DNA of 9,180 nt. Origin: an uncultured Clostridia bacterium (GTDB lineage Bacteria > Bacillota > Clostridia > Christensenellales > Aristaeellaceae). A program made the position numbers and the translations under genes. Below, piece after piece: positions 1 to 6,760 of this stretch. The notes beneath the pieces were generated by a model. That model ran no database searches and was not told the DNA's origin. It saw nothing but the letters and a program-made list of their open reading frames with translations. Position 1 is the first letter of the stretch, and each line of letters begins with the position of its first letter. The DNA is taken from NCBI GenBank assembly GCA_934631055.1, contig CAKTXP010000092.1:1-9180 (forward strand), read 5' to 3'.

Positions 1-1612
1 TATCCCTGCGCAGGCGCAGGACGGTCAGCAGCAGCAGGAACGTATAGGTCGCAGGGCAGAAGAGCTGCGCGAGCAGGGGATAGTTTTCCTGTCGGACATG
101 GTGCGTGAACGCATAGATGAGCTTATGTAGCGGTTCAAGCAGGTTCTTTGCCTGAATCGGATAGCGTTCGCTGTCAAACGGGTAGGTGGTATTCAGGTAG
201 ATATAGACGGTCTCCTCGGTACTCAGGCTGTGCGCATGGCTGCGGTCATCCGGATTCCAGATGCCGGCGCAGTTTTCCAGAAACGCTTCCAGATAGGTGC
301 GTGGGTACTTTGCGGCATAGCGCGCGTACATCGCCCAGAAAGCGCTCGGATCCTGTTGATAGCGGTCAAAGGCGAAGTTACCGCCCTTTGCCGGATCGGC
401 GCAGTGCGCGCGGTAGCGATAGGTCTGGTCAGAGAACCAGCTTTCCAGCTCGTCATGCTCTTCTGCCGTCACGCCCGCGTATTCCGCCGTGCGCATCAGC
501 TGCTGGCAGGGAACGCTCATCAACTCGCTGCTGGGCGTTTTTTTCGCGCCGACGGCTGTCTCAAAGATTTTAGGCATCAGCAGCGAGGGAATCAGCGTCA
601 GCGCGCAGAGCAGCGCCGTGCGCCTGCGCAGCCCCCTGCTCATCAGCAGCGCGGCAAGACAGCCCATCGCGACGGCGGCGATGGCGTTATGGCGGAGCAG
701 GCACATGAATACGCCGGTGAGCGCGAAGCGGGCGATGAACCGTCGGTTATGCAGCGCTGCGGCGGGCTCTTCCGCCATCTCCCAGAGCGTCAGGCAGAAT
801 ACGACGCACAGACAGCCGAAGAGCGGGTCTTTTGCGGTCGAGACGGCGAGTACGCCATGCAGCGGAAAGAGCGCGAACAGCGCCCAGAGGACGAGCGCCA
901 CGCCGCGCGGCACACGGCGCTGCATAAACGTGCATGCCCACGCGTACAGCGCCGCCATGACGAGCAGCTGAAAGACGCTGTACAGCGCCGCGCCCGCCGT
1001 CATCGAGCCGAAGAGCGTTTCGCCCAGCGCGTAGAGCGAACCGAGCAGCAGCGTATGAAAGACGGGATGCGCCGCTTCATAGACGCCGGAGGTGAACTGC
1101 CGGATCTCATGCTCGAAATCATAGGAGATGACGCCCGGAAAGAGCGCCAGCAGCACCAGCACATAGCAGACGGTCAGTCCGGCGAAATAGACCCAGAAGG
1201 GGAGAGACAGTTTTTTTGCCTGTCCGCGCGAAGCAAAGGCGAACAGATAGGAAGCCAGCAGCCCCAGCGTCGGCGTCGCCATGACCGGAACAGCCAGACG
1301 GCGCAGAAGCGCGCCCTTTCCGGCGAGCAGCCCGTCATAGGCGGTCAGCTCGCTGCCCAGCCCAAGACACAGCGCAAATACCAGCGCGAAGCCCATGCCG
1401 AACAGGATGTCGCGCGATTTATGGCATTCCAGCGCGCGGCGCGCGGGAAAGAAACCTGCCGCAATCAGGAGCAGCCCCAGCATACCGGAACGAAAGACGG
1501 CGCTGTCCGGATTTTCGGGAATCAGATACGGCGCGGCGGCGGCGAGCAGCAGCGCAGACAGCAGCGCGAGCGGCACGGCAAAGCGGCGGCGCAGGGAATC
1601 AAGCGTTTTCAT
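1..1612 (-). CDS. Multi-pass membrane protein, DUF6020/GT-C-like, downstream paralogue (3' end outside window)
   Basis: An open frame of 537 codons runs from ATG at 1612 to the left edge with no stop, so the C-terminus (about 60 residues by comparison with its paralogue) is missing. The N-terminus MKTLDSLRRRFAVPLALLSA is a start-anchored membrane segment, followed by many hydrophobic helices. It is colinear with the upstream neighbour: shared blocks include PDSAVFRSG, RRLAVPV.ATP.LG, FPG...YDF, AHP..H, ST.KD.LF, LLR.N, QQL.R and W.PDD.SH. The FPG-x-x-x-YD loop and AHPVFH motif resemble GT-C glycosyltransferase-like integral membrane proteins (DUF6020-type), which suggests transfer of a lipid-linked sugar or similar group. 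No substrate can be read from the sequence. The start lies inside the end of the upstream gene (14-nt overlap) and has a GGGAGA ribosome binding site, implying translational coupling. That it is a real gene is very likely; the function is uncertain. Confidence 0.85.
   Translation of the reverse strand, partial: MKTLDSLRRRFAVPLALLSALLLAAAAPYLIPENPDSAVFRSGMLGLLLIAAGFFPARRALECHKSRDILFGMGFALVFALCLGLGSELTAYDGLLAGKGALLRRLAVPVMATPTLGLLASYLFAFASRGQAKKLSLPFWVYFAGLTVCYVLVLLALFPGVISYDFEHEIRQFTSGVYEAAHPVFHTLLLGSLYALGETLFGSMTAGAALYSVFQLLVMAALYAWACTFMQRRVPRGVALVLWALFALFPLHGVLAVSTAKDPLFGCLCVVFCLTLWEMAEEPAAALHNRRFIARFALTGVFMCLLRHNAIAAVAMGCLAALLMSRGLRRRTALLCALTLIPSLLMPKIFETAVGAKKTPSSELMSVPCQQLMRTAEYAGVTAEEHDELESWFSDQTYRYRAHCADPAKGGNFAFDRYQQDPSAFWAMYARYAAKYPRTYLEAFLENCAGIWNPDDRSHAHSLSTEETVYIYLNTTYPFDSERYPIQAKNLLEPLHKLIYAFTHHVRQENYPLLAQLFCPATYTFLLLLTVLRLRRD
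1473..1512. repeat. 40-nt segment nearly identical to 3247-3286 (paralogue copy)
   Basis: Positions 1473-1512 match 3247-3286 at 38 of 40 bases (differences at 1482/3256 and 1505/3279). Both copies encode the PDSAVFRSG block close to the N-termini of the two tandem membrane-protein genes. Most of the rest of the two genes is far more diverged, so this is either a strongly constrained segment or a patch of gene conversion. Confidence 0.8.
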
Positions 1613-3374
1613 GATGCGTTTCTCCCGGCTTCAAAAAGGAAGCGAACAGCAGCGCGGGCGCGATGCAGTACAGCGGCAGGATATACCGCGGCAGGGTGCA
1701 GGGACCGAACAGATAGCCCAGCCAGATGCCCAGAATGCCCAGCGCGGCGGGCAGGAATCGCCCGCGTTTTTCACAGACCAGTTTCGCGCAGGCAAATACG
1801 ATGAGCCAGAACGGCGTCGCGGTCGAGAAGAGGATGGCGATGATGGGATATTTCTGGTAGTAGTTGCGGCGGCAGATACGCTCAAACAGGTTGCGCACGG
1901 CGGGCAGGAAGCAGCTCGTCCGGATGCCGACGTTGGTCATGTCGTATTCCTCCAGCTGCAAATAGCCTTTGTCGTTATAGGAAGCATCGGGGTAGATGGT
2001 CGAGTGGCTCAGGTCGTCGGGATACCAGGAGCCGACGTTGAGCATCAGGAACGCTTCGATGTATTCGTGCGCATATTCTTTGGCGTCTTTCGACCAGAGC
2101 TTCATGAAACCGCTTCCGTCCGTCTGGATGCGCGCTCGGTCCAGATAGCCCTTGGCGGCGTCGCCCAAATGCGGGCGGACAGTGTAATAGCCCTCCGGAG
2201 AGGTATACCATTCTTCGATCTCCACTTTTTCTTCGTCGCTCATCCTGCCGCTGTTGTAAGCGCGGACGAGCTGCTGCGCGGGAATGCTGTACAGCTGGAA
2301 GGAAGGGGAAGCTTCCGGCGAAAGCGCGGCGGTCAGTATGCCGGTCACGATGCCGCTTGCGCCCAGACATACCGCCAGAAGCAGCGCCGCCTGTCTGCGA
2401 TGACCGCGCAGAACGACCATCAGCGACGGAAGCAGCAGCGCATAGGCAAACAGACCGTTATTGCGCAGCAGCGCGCTTCCAACGCCGCAGACGACGTAGA
2501 GCGCCAGATCCTTTCGATTGGAAAAGAACTTCTCCGGAGATTCGATCAGCTCCCACGTCTTGAGCAGCATCACCAGCAGGCAGGCGGAGAACAGCGTATC
2601 CTTGCAGGTGGAGATCGCCATGACGGAGAAGATCGGCATGAATCCGTAAGCCGCCGCCATCAGCAGGCTGACCCATACGGGCGCGCCGCGGCGCTGAACG
2701 AAAGCGCAGCTATACGCCAGCGCGAAGGCAAAGACGACCATCTGCAAGACCGTGTTGAACAGCACGCCGAGCGTCGGATCGCCCAGCGCTTCGCCCAGAA
2801 CCATCAAACCGTTGCTGAGCGCGCTGTGCAGCAGGGGATGGGCGTTGGAATAGAAATGTTCCAGATGCTGATTATACTGACCGGGAAAATCGTAGTTCAG
2901 CGCGCCGGGGAAGAACGCCAGCAGCACGGGCAGCCAGCAGAGCAGGAAAAAGAGCGCGTAGCCCCAGACGGGCAGGCGCAGGGACTTCCTGTTTTCCAGC
3001 GGCTTGCGGACGGCAAGCATCCTTGCGGCGAGAGAGCCGAGCGCGGGCGTGGCAAGCACAGGCACGGCAAGGCGGCGGACAAGGCTGCCCATGCCGCGAA
3101 GCAGTCCGTTATAGACGAACAGCTCCGATCCGATGCTCAGCGCGGCGGCGAACAGGAAGCCAAAGAACAATCCGCTGACAAACCGGCGGCGGGAGGACTG
3201 AGAAGCCGCCTGATAGACGGGATAAAAGCAGGCGATTTCGAGGATGAGCCCCAGCGTACCGGAACGAAAGACGGCGCTATCCGGATCGGCGGGGATGAGA
3301 TACGGCGCAGCGACGGCGAGCGCCAGGCAGGACAGCAGCGCCCACAGCGCGGCATGTTTACGAACGAAAGGCAT
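1599..3374 (-). CDS. Multi-pass membrane protein, DUF6020/GT-C-like, upstream paralogue
   Basis: A complete 591-residue integral membrane protein. ATG at 3374 is preceded by TAAAGGAGC with a 7-nt spacer. The first helix is at residues 8-24. Paired helices follow around 65-120 and 138-156, and several more follow up to a C-terminal cluster around 510-580. Motifs are FPG (155-157) leading into NYDF (160-163), AHPLLHS (178-184), STCKD-LF in mid-protein, LLRNNG, and a soluble loop of about 120 residues with SIPAQQLVR and SWYPDDLSH. This arrangement (an acidic residue after the first long helix pair, an HP-x-x-H loop and a KD motif) matches the DUF6020-type family and recalls GT-C glycosyltransferases, so a role in cell-surface glycan or lipid modification is possible. 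This is inference. It is the first gene of a two-gene operon with its overlapping paralogue, and is preceded by a structured leader and its own promoter. An untyped membrane protein is the fallback call. Confidence 0.9.
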   Translation of the reverse strand: MPFVRKHAALWALLSCLALAVAAPYLIPADPDSAVFRSGTLGLILEIACFYPVYQAASQSSRRRFVSGLFFGFLFAAALSIGSELFVYNGLLRGMGSLVRRLAVPVLATPALGSLAARMLAVRKPLENRKSLRLPVWGYALFFLLCWLPVLLAFFPGALNYDFPGQYNQHLEHFYSNAHPLLHSALSNGLMVLGEALGDPTLGVLFNTVLQMVVFAFALAYSCAFVQRRGAPVWVSLLMAAAYGFMPIFSVMAISTCKDTLFSACLLVMLLKTWELIESPEKFFSNRKDLALYVVCGVGSALLRNNGLFAYALLLPSLMVVLRGHRRQAALLLAVCLGASGIVTGILTAALSPEASPSFQLYSIPAQQLVRAYNSGRMSDEEKVEIEEWYTSPEGYYTVRPHLGDAAKGYLDRARIQTDGSGFMKLWSKDAKEYAHEYIEAFLMLNVGSWYPDDLSHSTIYPDASYNDKGYLQLEEYDMTNVGIRTSCFLPAVRNLFERICRRNYYQKYPIIAILFSTATPFWLIVFACAKLVCEKRGRFLPAALGILGIWLGYLFGPCTLPRYILPLYCIAPALLFASFLKPGETHHENA

Positions 3375-3393
3375 AGAAGAAGCTCCTTTAGTG

Positions 3394-3587
3394 TGATAAG
3401 GGAGGACGTTGGGGCGGCTGCCCCAAACCCTGTCTGAGGGATTTCATCCCTCAGACTCCCTTCTTCGCTTCGCGGCGGTTTAAATAAACGTATCCTCAGC
3501 TGTCGCAAAGCGACAGCGTAGTGGAAGGTCAAGGGAACTCAGTTCCCTTGTGGGGTTTGGGGCAAAGCCCCAATCGTTCCCCGATCA
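3394..3587. repeat. Nested inverted-repeat element forming the leader of the membrane-protein operon
   Basis: About 194 nt holding five nested or adjacent hairpins. The outer arms GCCCCAAACCC (3420-3430) and GGGTTTGGGGC (3553-3563) are perfect reverse complements. Each arm also folds locally: TTGGGGC/GCCCCAA at 3409-3426 (loop GGCT) and at 3557-3573 (loop AAA). Weaker terminal similarity extends to TGAT at 3394 and ATCA at 3584. Inside lie a perfect 10-bp stem, 3432-3441 with 3447-3456 (loop TTTCA); an 8-bp stem, 3499-3506 with 3510-3517 (loop AAA); and CAAGGGAA/TTCCCTTG at 3530-3550. No open frame of useful length and no target-site duplication were seen. It resembles the small palindromic or MITE-like intergenic repeats found in gut Clostridia. 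The promoter at 3595-3623 means the whole element would be transcribed as 5' leader of the gene starting at 3374. Confidence 0.8.
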
Positions 3588-3594
3588 TCTCTTT

Positions 3595-3623
3595 ATTGTA
3601 ACGGAATGCGCCTTGAAGGTCAA
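3595..3623 (-). promoter_or_regulatory. Sigma-A type promoter for the two-gene membrane-protein operon
   Basis: On the minus strand, TTGACC (3623-3618, 5 of 6 consensus bases) is followed by a 17-nt spacer and TACAAT (3600-3595, 5 of 6). The predicted transcription start is near 3588, at the border of the inverted-repeat element. That gives a leader of about 210 nt before the ATG at 3374. The promoter sits directly after the glycogen-operon terminator on the same strand, so the membrane-protein genes form a separate transcription unit. Confidence 0.7.
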
Positions 3624-3624
3624 T

Positions 3625-3654
3625 AAAAAAATCCCCGCCGTCAACGGCGGGGAT
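3625..3654 (-). terminator. Intrinsic terminator of the glgCDA operon
   Basis: Read on the minus strand: a 10-bp GC-rich stem ATCCCCGCCG/CGGCGGGGAT (3654-3645 with 3640-3631), a 4-nt loop, then a run of seven T residues (3631-3625). It begins 6 nt after the glgA stop codon and ends 1 nt before the -35 box of the next promoter. This is a textbook Rho-independent terminator. Confidence 0.92.
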
Positions 3655-3660
3655 AGAGGA

Positions 3661-5538
3661 TTACTCGGCGGGCTTCTCTTCAGCCTTGACTTCTTCGGTC
3701 ACTTCGGCTTTCGGAGCGGCTTTCTTGCGGGGAGCGCGCTTGGGCTTGGCAGGCGCATCCTCAGCCGTGGCTTCTTCCTTTACTTCGGCTTTCGGCTCAG
3801 CCTTTTTGCGGGGGGCGCGCTTGGGTTTTGCGGGCGCTTCTTCAGCCGTGGCTTCTTCCTTTACTTCGGCCTTCGGCTCAGCCTTTTTGCGGGGAGCGCG
3901 CTTGGGTTTTGCGGGCGCTTCCTCAGCCGTGGCTTCTTCCTTTACCTCAGCCTTTTTGCGCGGGGCGCGCTTTGCGGGCGCCTTCTTGGGCGTTTCCCCG
4001 ACTTCCGCGCTGGCTTCAGATTCTGCGCGCGGGGCGCTCTGAGTCGGGGCTTCCTTAGGGTTTTCGTTTTCCGCAGGCTGGACGAGCGTGAAGTCCGTTG
4101 CGGGCTTGGTCACTTCTTCGTAAAGCGCCATGTACTTGCCGGCGGAGGAATACCAGCTGTAATCGCCGGTCATGCCGCGGACGATCAGGCGATACCAGAC
4201 GTCACGGTTATTGTTGTAGTAATGCACGGCGCGGCGGACGGTATGCAGCATATCATGCGCATTGTAGTTGAAGAACGTGAAGCCGTTGCCCTCGTCGGTG
4301 AACTTGTTGTAGGAAAGCACGGTGTCGCGCAGACCGCCGGTCTCGCGCGCGATCGGCACGGAACCATAGCGCATGGCGATCATCTGGGACAGACCGCACG
4401 GCTCGAACTGGCTGGGCATGAGGAACATGTCGCTGCCGGCGTAGATGCGGTGCGCGAGCTGATGGTTCATCGCAAAGCGCGTCGCCAGACGACCCGGATA
4501 TTCGCTCTCCGCCCAAGAGAACAGATTGGTGTACTTCGCCTCGCCCATGCCCAGCACGACGAGCTGGATGCCGGTCGCCATCAGTTCGCGGATGACGCAC
4601 TCGATGAGGTCAAAGCCCTTCTGATTGGACAGGCGGGAGATGATGCCCACCAGCGGAACGGTCGGATCCACTTCAAGACCGAGTTCCTTCTGCAATTCCT
4701 GCTTACAGATCTCCTTGCCGCCCAGATGATACGGGTCGTAGTTGGCGTAGATCTGCGGATCCTTCGCCGGATCGTAGTCGCTGACGTCGATGCCGTTGAG
4801 GATGCCGACGAGCTGATCCTTGCGCGAGCGGAGAAGTCCGTCCAGACGCTCGCCGTAGAACGCGGTCTGAATCTCGTCCGCATAGCTCGGAGAAACGGTC
4901 GTCAATTCGTCCGCATAGACCAGACCGGCCTTCATGTAGTTCGCGCAGCCGTAGCACTCCAGCTTGTCGGAGGTGAACAGGCTGTCGCCCAGACCGAGGG
5001 TATCCTGAACCGCCTTGATCGGGAACACGCCCTGATACTGGAGATTGTGAATGGTGTAAACGGTCTTCATATCCTGATAGAACGGATACTGCGCATACTG
5101 GATCTTGAGCAGCGCCGGGATCATGCCGGTCTGCCAGTCGTGGCAGTGGATGACGTCGGGCTTGAAATCAAGATGCACGAGCGCGTCGATGACCGCGCGG
5201 TCGAAGAAGCCGAAGCGCTCGTATTCGTCGCCGCCCAGACCGTAGATATAGGAGCGGCCGAAGTAATACTGGTTGTCGATGAAGTAGAAGGTCACGCCCT
5301 GATACTCAAGGCTCTTGACGCCGCAATACTGACGGCGCCAGCACAGCTCGACCTCGAATTCGCATTCGAGCTTCATCTTGCTGACGTATTCCTCCGGAAT
5401 GGCGGCGTACAGCGGCAGGATGACGCGGACGTCCGCGCCCTGCGCCTTCAGAACGGGGGAAAGCGCGCCGACGACGTCGGCAAGACCGCCGGTCTTAATA
5501 AAAGGTACGCACTCGGAAGCTGCAAAAAGGATCTTCAT
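3661..5538 (-). CDS. glgA: Glycogen synthase (ADP-glucose, GT5) with a repetitive charged C-terminal tail
   Basis: This enzyme transfers glucose from ADP-glucose to the non-reducing end of alpha-1,4-glucan in the cytoplasm. It has 625 residues. The N-terminal motif KTGGLADV (15-22) binds ADP-glucose. Also visible are HCHDWQTG (131-138), TIHNLQYQG (162-170), LNGID (247-251), SRLSNQKG (301-308) with the conserved Arg and Lys, and FEPCGL (378-383) with the conserved Glu, followed by ARETGGLRD (397-405). The GT5 core ends near residue 479, the normal family length. The remaining 146 residues are a Lys/Ala/Pro/Glu-rich tail with four tandem repeats, which is unusual. I chose ATG at 5538 because the protein then begins MKILFAASECVPF, the usual GlgA start, with AAAGGAGG 11 nt upstream; the frame stays open to an ATG at 5604 but that extension has no family support. 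It is the last gene of the glgCDA operon. Confidence 0.96.
   Translation of the reverse strand: MKILFAASECVPFIKTGGLADVVGALSPVLKAQGADVRVILPLYAAIPEEYVSKMKLECEFEVELCWRRQYCGVKSLEYQGVTFYFIDNQYYFGRSYIYGLGGDEYERFGFFDRAVIDALVHLDFKPDVIHCHDWQTGMIPALLKIQYAQYPFYQDMKTVYTIHNLQYQGVFPIKAVQDTLGLGDSLFTSDKLECYGCANYMKAGLVYADELTTVSPSYADEIQTAFYGERLDGLLRSRKDQLVGILNGIDVSDYDPAKDPQIYANYDPYHLGGKEICKQELQKELGLEVDPTVPLVGIISRLSNQKGFDLIECVIRELMATGIQLVVLGMGEAKYTNLFSWAESEYPGRLATRFAMNHQLAHRIYAGSDMFLMPSQFEPCGLSQMIAMRYGSVPIARETGGLRDTVLSYNKFTDEGNGFTFFNYNAHDMLHTVRRAVHYYNNNRDVWYRLIVRGMTGDYSWYSSAGKYMALYEEVTKPATDFTLVQPAENENPKEAPTQSAPRAESEASAEVGETPKKAPAKRAPRKKAEVKEEATAEEAPAKPKRAPRKKAEPKAEVKEEATAEEAPAKPKRAPRKKAEPKAEVKEEATAEDAPAKPKRAPRKKAAPKAEVTEEVKAEEKPAE
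3664..3984 (-). repeat. Tandem in-frame repeats encoding the GlgA tail
   Basis: Four direct repeats lie end to end at 3664-3747, 3748-3828, 3829-3909 and 3910-3984. The two middle units are 81 nt each and identical at 75 of 81 positions; the unit nearest the core lacks 12 nt (the EPKA codons). Each unit encodes a basic block (KPKRAPRKK) followed by an acidic block (EVKEEATAEE). All length differences keep the frame. The high identity points to recent duplication. Confidence 0.92.
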
Positions 5539-5577
5539 GAGCGATGTGTCCTCCTTTGAATGAGTGTTTGGGTTAAT

Positions 5578-5596
5578 AAAGGCGGGAGCCGCCTTT
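5578..5596 (-). promoter_or_regulatory. Hairpin in the glgD-glgA gap, possible attenuator or processing site
   Basis: AAAGGCGG/CCGCCTTT forms an 8-bp stem with a 3-nt loop in the 83-nt gap between glgD and glgA. On the minus strand it is followed by ATTAA and not by a long T run, so it is at most a partial terminator. No promoter was seen between it and glgA, so glgA probably depends on read-through. It could tune glgA expression relative to glgCD or mark an RNA processing site. Confidence 0.45.
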
Positions 5597-5621
5597 TTCC
5601 GCACGACCCCCGCTTGAAAAA

Positions 5622-6746
5622 TCAGATAACAACGTTCTTGGCGATGACGATCGGATAGGCGGCGGGCGCGATCAGGCGGCCGTTGCGGCGGATGACGCTC
5701 TGCTTATCCAGGATGCAGTGGTCGATCTCCGCGCCTTCCTGAATCTGCGCGTCCTGCATGACGATGGAATTCTTGATGACTGCGCCCTTGGCGACCTTGA
5801 CGCCGCGGAAGAGGACGGAGTTGATGACCGTGCCTTCGATGATGCAGCCGTTGGCGATAAGCGAATTGGAGCATTCGCACTCGTCTACATAGCGGGTCGG
5901 CAGGTCGTCGCGAACCTTCGTATACACAGGGCGGTCAGCCGGGAAGAGCTGGCGGCGCACATCGCTGTTCAGCAGCGACATGTTGAAGTTGAAGTAAGAC
6001 TGGATGGAGTCGATCTGGCATGCCAGTCCCTTATATTCATAGCCGTAGACCTTGAGGTTGCCGTCGTTGATGTTGCGCTGGAGGATGTCGCGGTCGAAAT
6101 CGTGCATGCCGTTGGCGGCAGCCTGCTCGACCAGCTGACGGAGCAGCTCGCGCTTGGTGATGTAGATCTTCAGGGAAGCGCAGTCGCGGGTCGGAACGGA
6201 GGAACCGATCTCCATGCCCGTGACCTTGCCCTCTTCATCGACGGAGAGGAAGGTATCGTTTTCGCCCTCGGTGCCGACGGCCTTCGTGCCGTGCGCATAC
6301 AGGACGGTCACGTCCGCGCCCTTTTCCACATGGTACTTGAGCGCGTCGGTGTAATCCATGTTGTAGATGGTGTGGCTGTTAGTCAGCACGATATACTCCT
6401 GACGGGACAGGCGCAGGAACGTGCTGTTGGATTTGAGCGCGTCCAGCAGACCGGAGTACACGCCCATGTTCTCGCGCGTCAGGAACGGCGGGAGCATGAC
6501 CAGACCCTGCTTGCCGTGCAGATCCCACTCGCGGCCGGAACCGATGTGGTCCATCAGAGAGGAGTAGTTTTTCTGCGTGATGACGCCGACATTCTTGATG
6601 CCGCTGTGAACCATCGAGGAGAGCTGGAAGTCGATAACGCGGTAACGGCCCGCGATCGGCAGCGCCGCGACTGCGCGCAGGCTGGTCAGCTCACCCAGAT
6701 GGATATCGTTTTCGCCTGTGAAAATCAGACCCATGACGTCTTTCAT
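5622..6746 (-). CDS. glgD: ADP-glucose pyrophosphorylase regulatory subunit GlgD
   Basis: GlgD (374 residues) pairs with GlgC to form the Firmicutes-type ADP-glucose pyrophosphorylase. The fold is kept: PIAGRYRVIDFQLSSMVHSGI (about 30-50) aligns with the GlgC segment containing RIIDFPLSNCTNSGI, and the C-terminal third is a left-handed beta-helix region with hexapeptide-like turns (ANGCIIEGTVINSVLF, KGAVIKNSIV). Catalytic features are lost: the GGQGSRLG loop of GlgC is replaced by FTGENDIHLG (9-18), the SGDH motif by NSHT (123-126), so the catalytic Asp is absent, and no FEEKP is present. This fits the known non-catalytic, activating role of GlgD. ATG at 6746 follows AAGGAGGGG at a 7-nt spacing, and that ribosome binding site overlaps the glgC stop codon (14-nt gap), which suggests coupled translation. 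Confidence 0.95.
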   Translation of the reverse strand: MKDVMGLIFTGENDIHLGELTSLRAVAALPIAGRYRVIDFQLSSMVHSGIKNVGVITQKNYSSLMDHIGSGREWDLHGKQGLVMLPPFLTRENMGVYSGLLDALKSNSTFLRLSRQEYIVLTNSHTIYNMDYTDALKYHVEKGADVTVLYAHGTKAVGTEGENDTFLSVDEEGKVTGMEIGSSVPTRDCASLKIYITKRELLRQLVEQAAANGMHDFDRDILQRNINDGNLKVYGYEYKGLACQIDSIQSYFNFNMSLLNSDVRRQLFPADRPVYTKVRDDLPTRYVDECECSNSLIANGCIIEGTVINSVLFRGVKVAKGAVIKNSIVMQDAQIQEGAEIDHCILDKQSVIRRNGRLIAPAAYPIVIAKNVVI

Positions 6747-6760
6747 GTGTGTGCCCCTCC

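Noticed and set aside
3432..3456. The perfect 10-bp stem as a transcription terminator
   Set aside because: No T run follows on either strand. It is better explained as part of the nested inverted-repeat element.
3664..3984. A CRISPR-like array, because of regularly spaced repeats
   Set aside because: Units are contiguous, in frame, without spacers, and encode the GlgA tail.
5539..5604. An N-terminal extension of GlgA starting at ATG 5604
   Set aside because: The 22 extra residues are not GlgA-like and include the hairpin and the ribosome binding site that serve the ATG at 5538.
5622..6746. GlgD as a degraded, pseudogenised second copy of GlgC
   Set aside because: The frame is intact, translation is coupled, and the loss of catalytic motifs is the known state of functional GlgD subunits.
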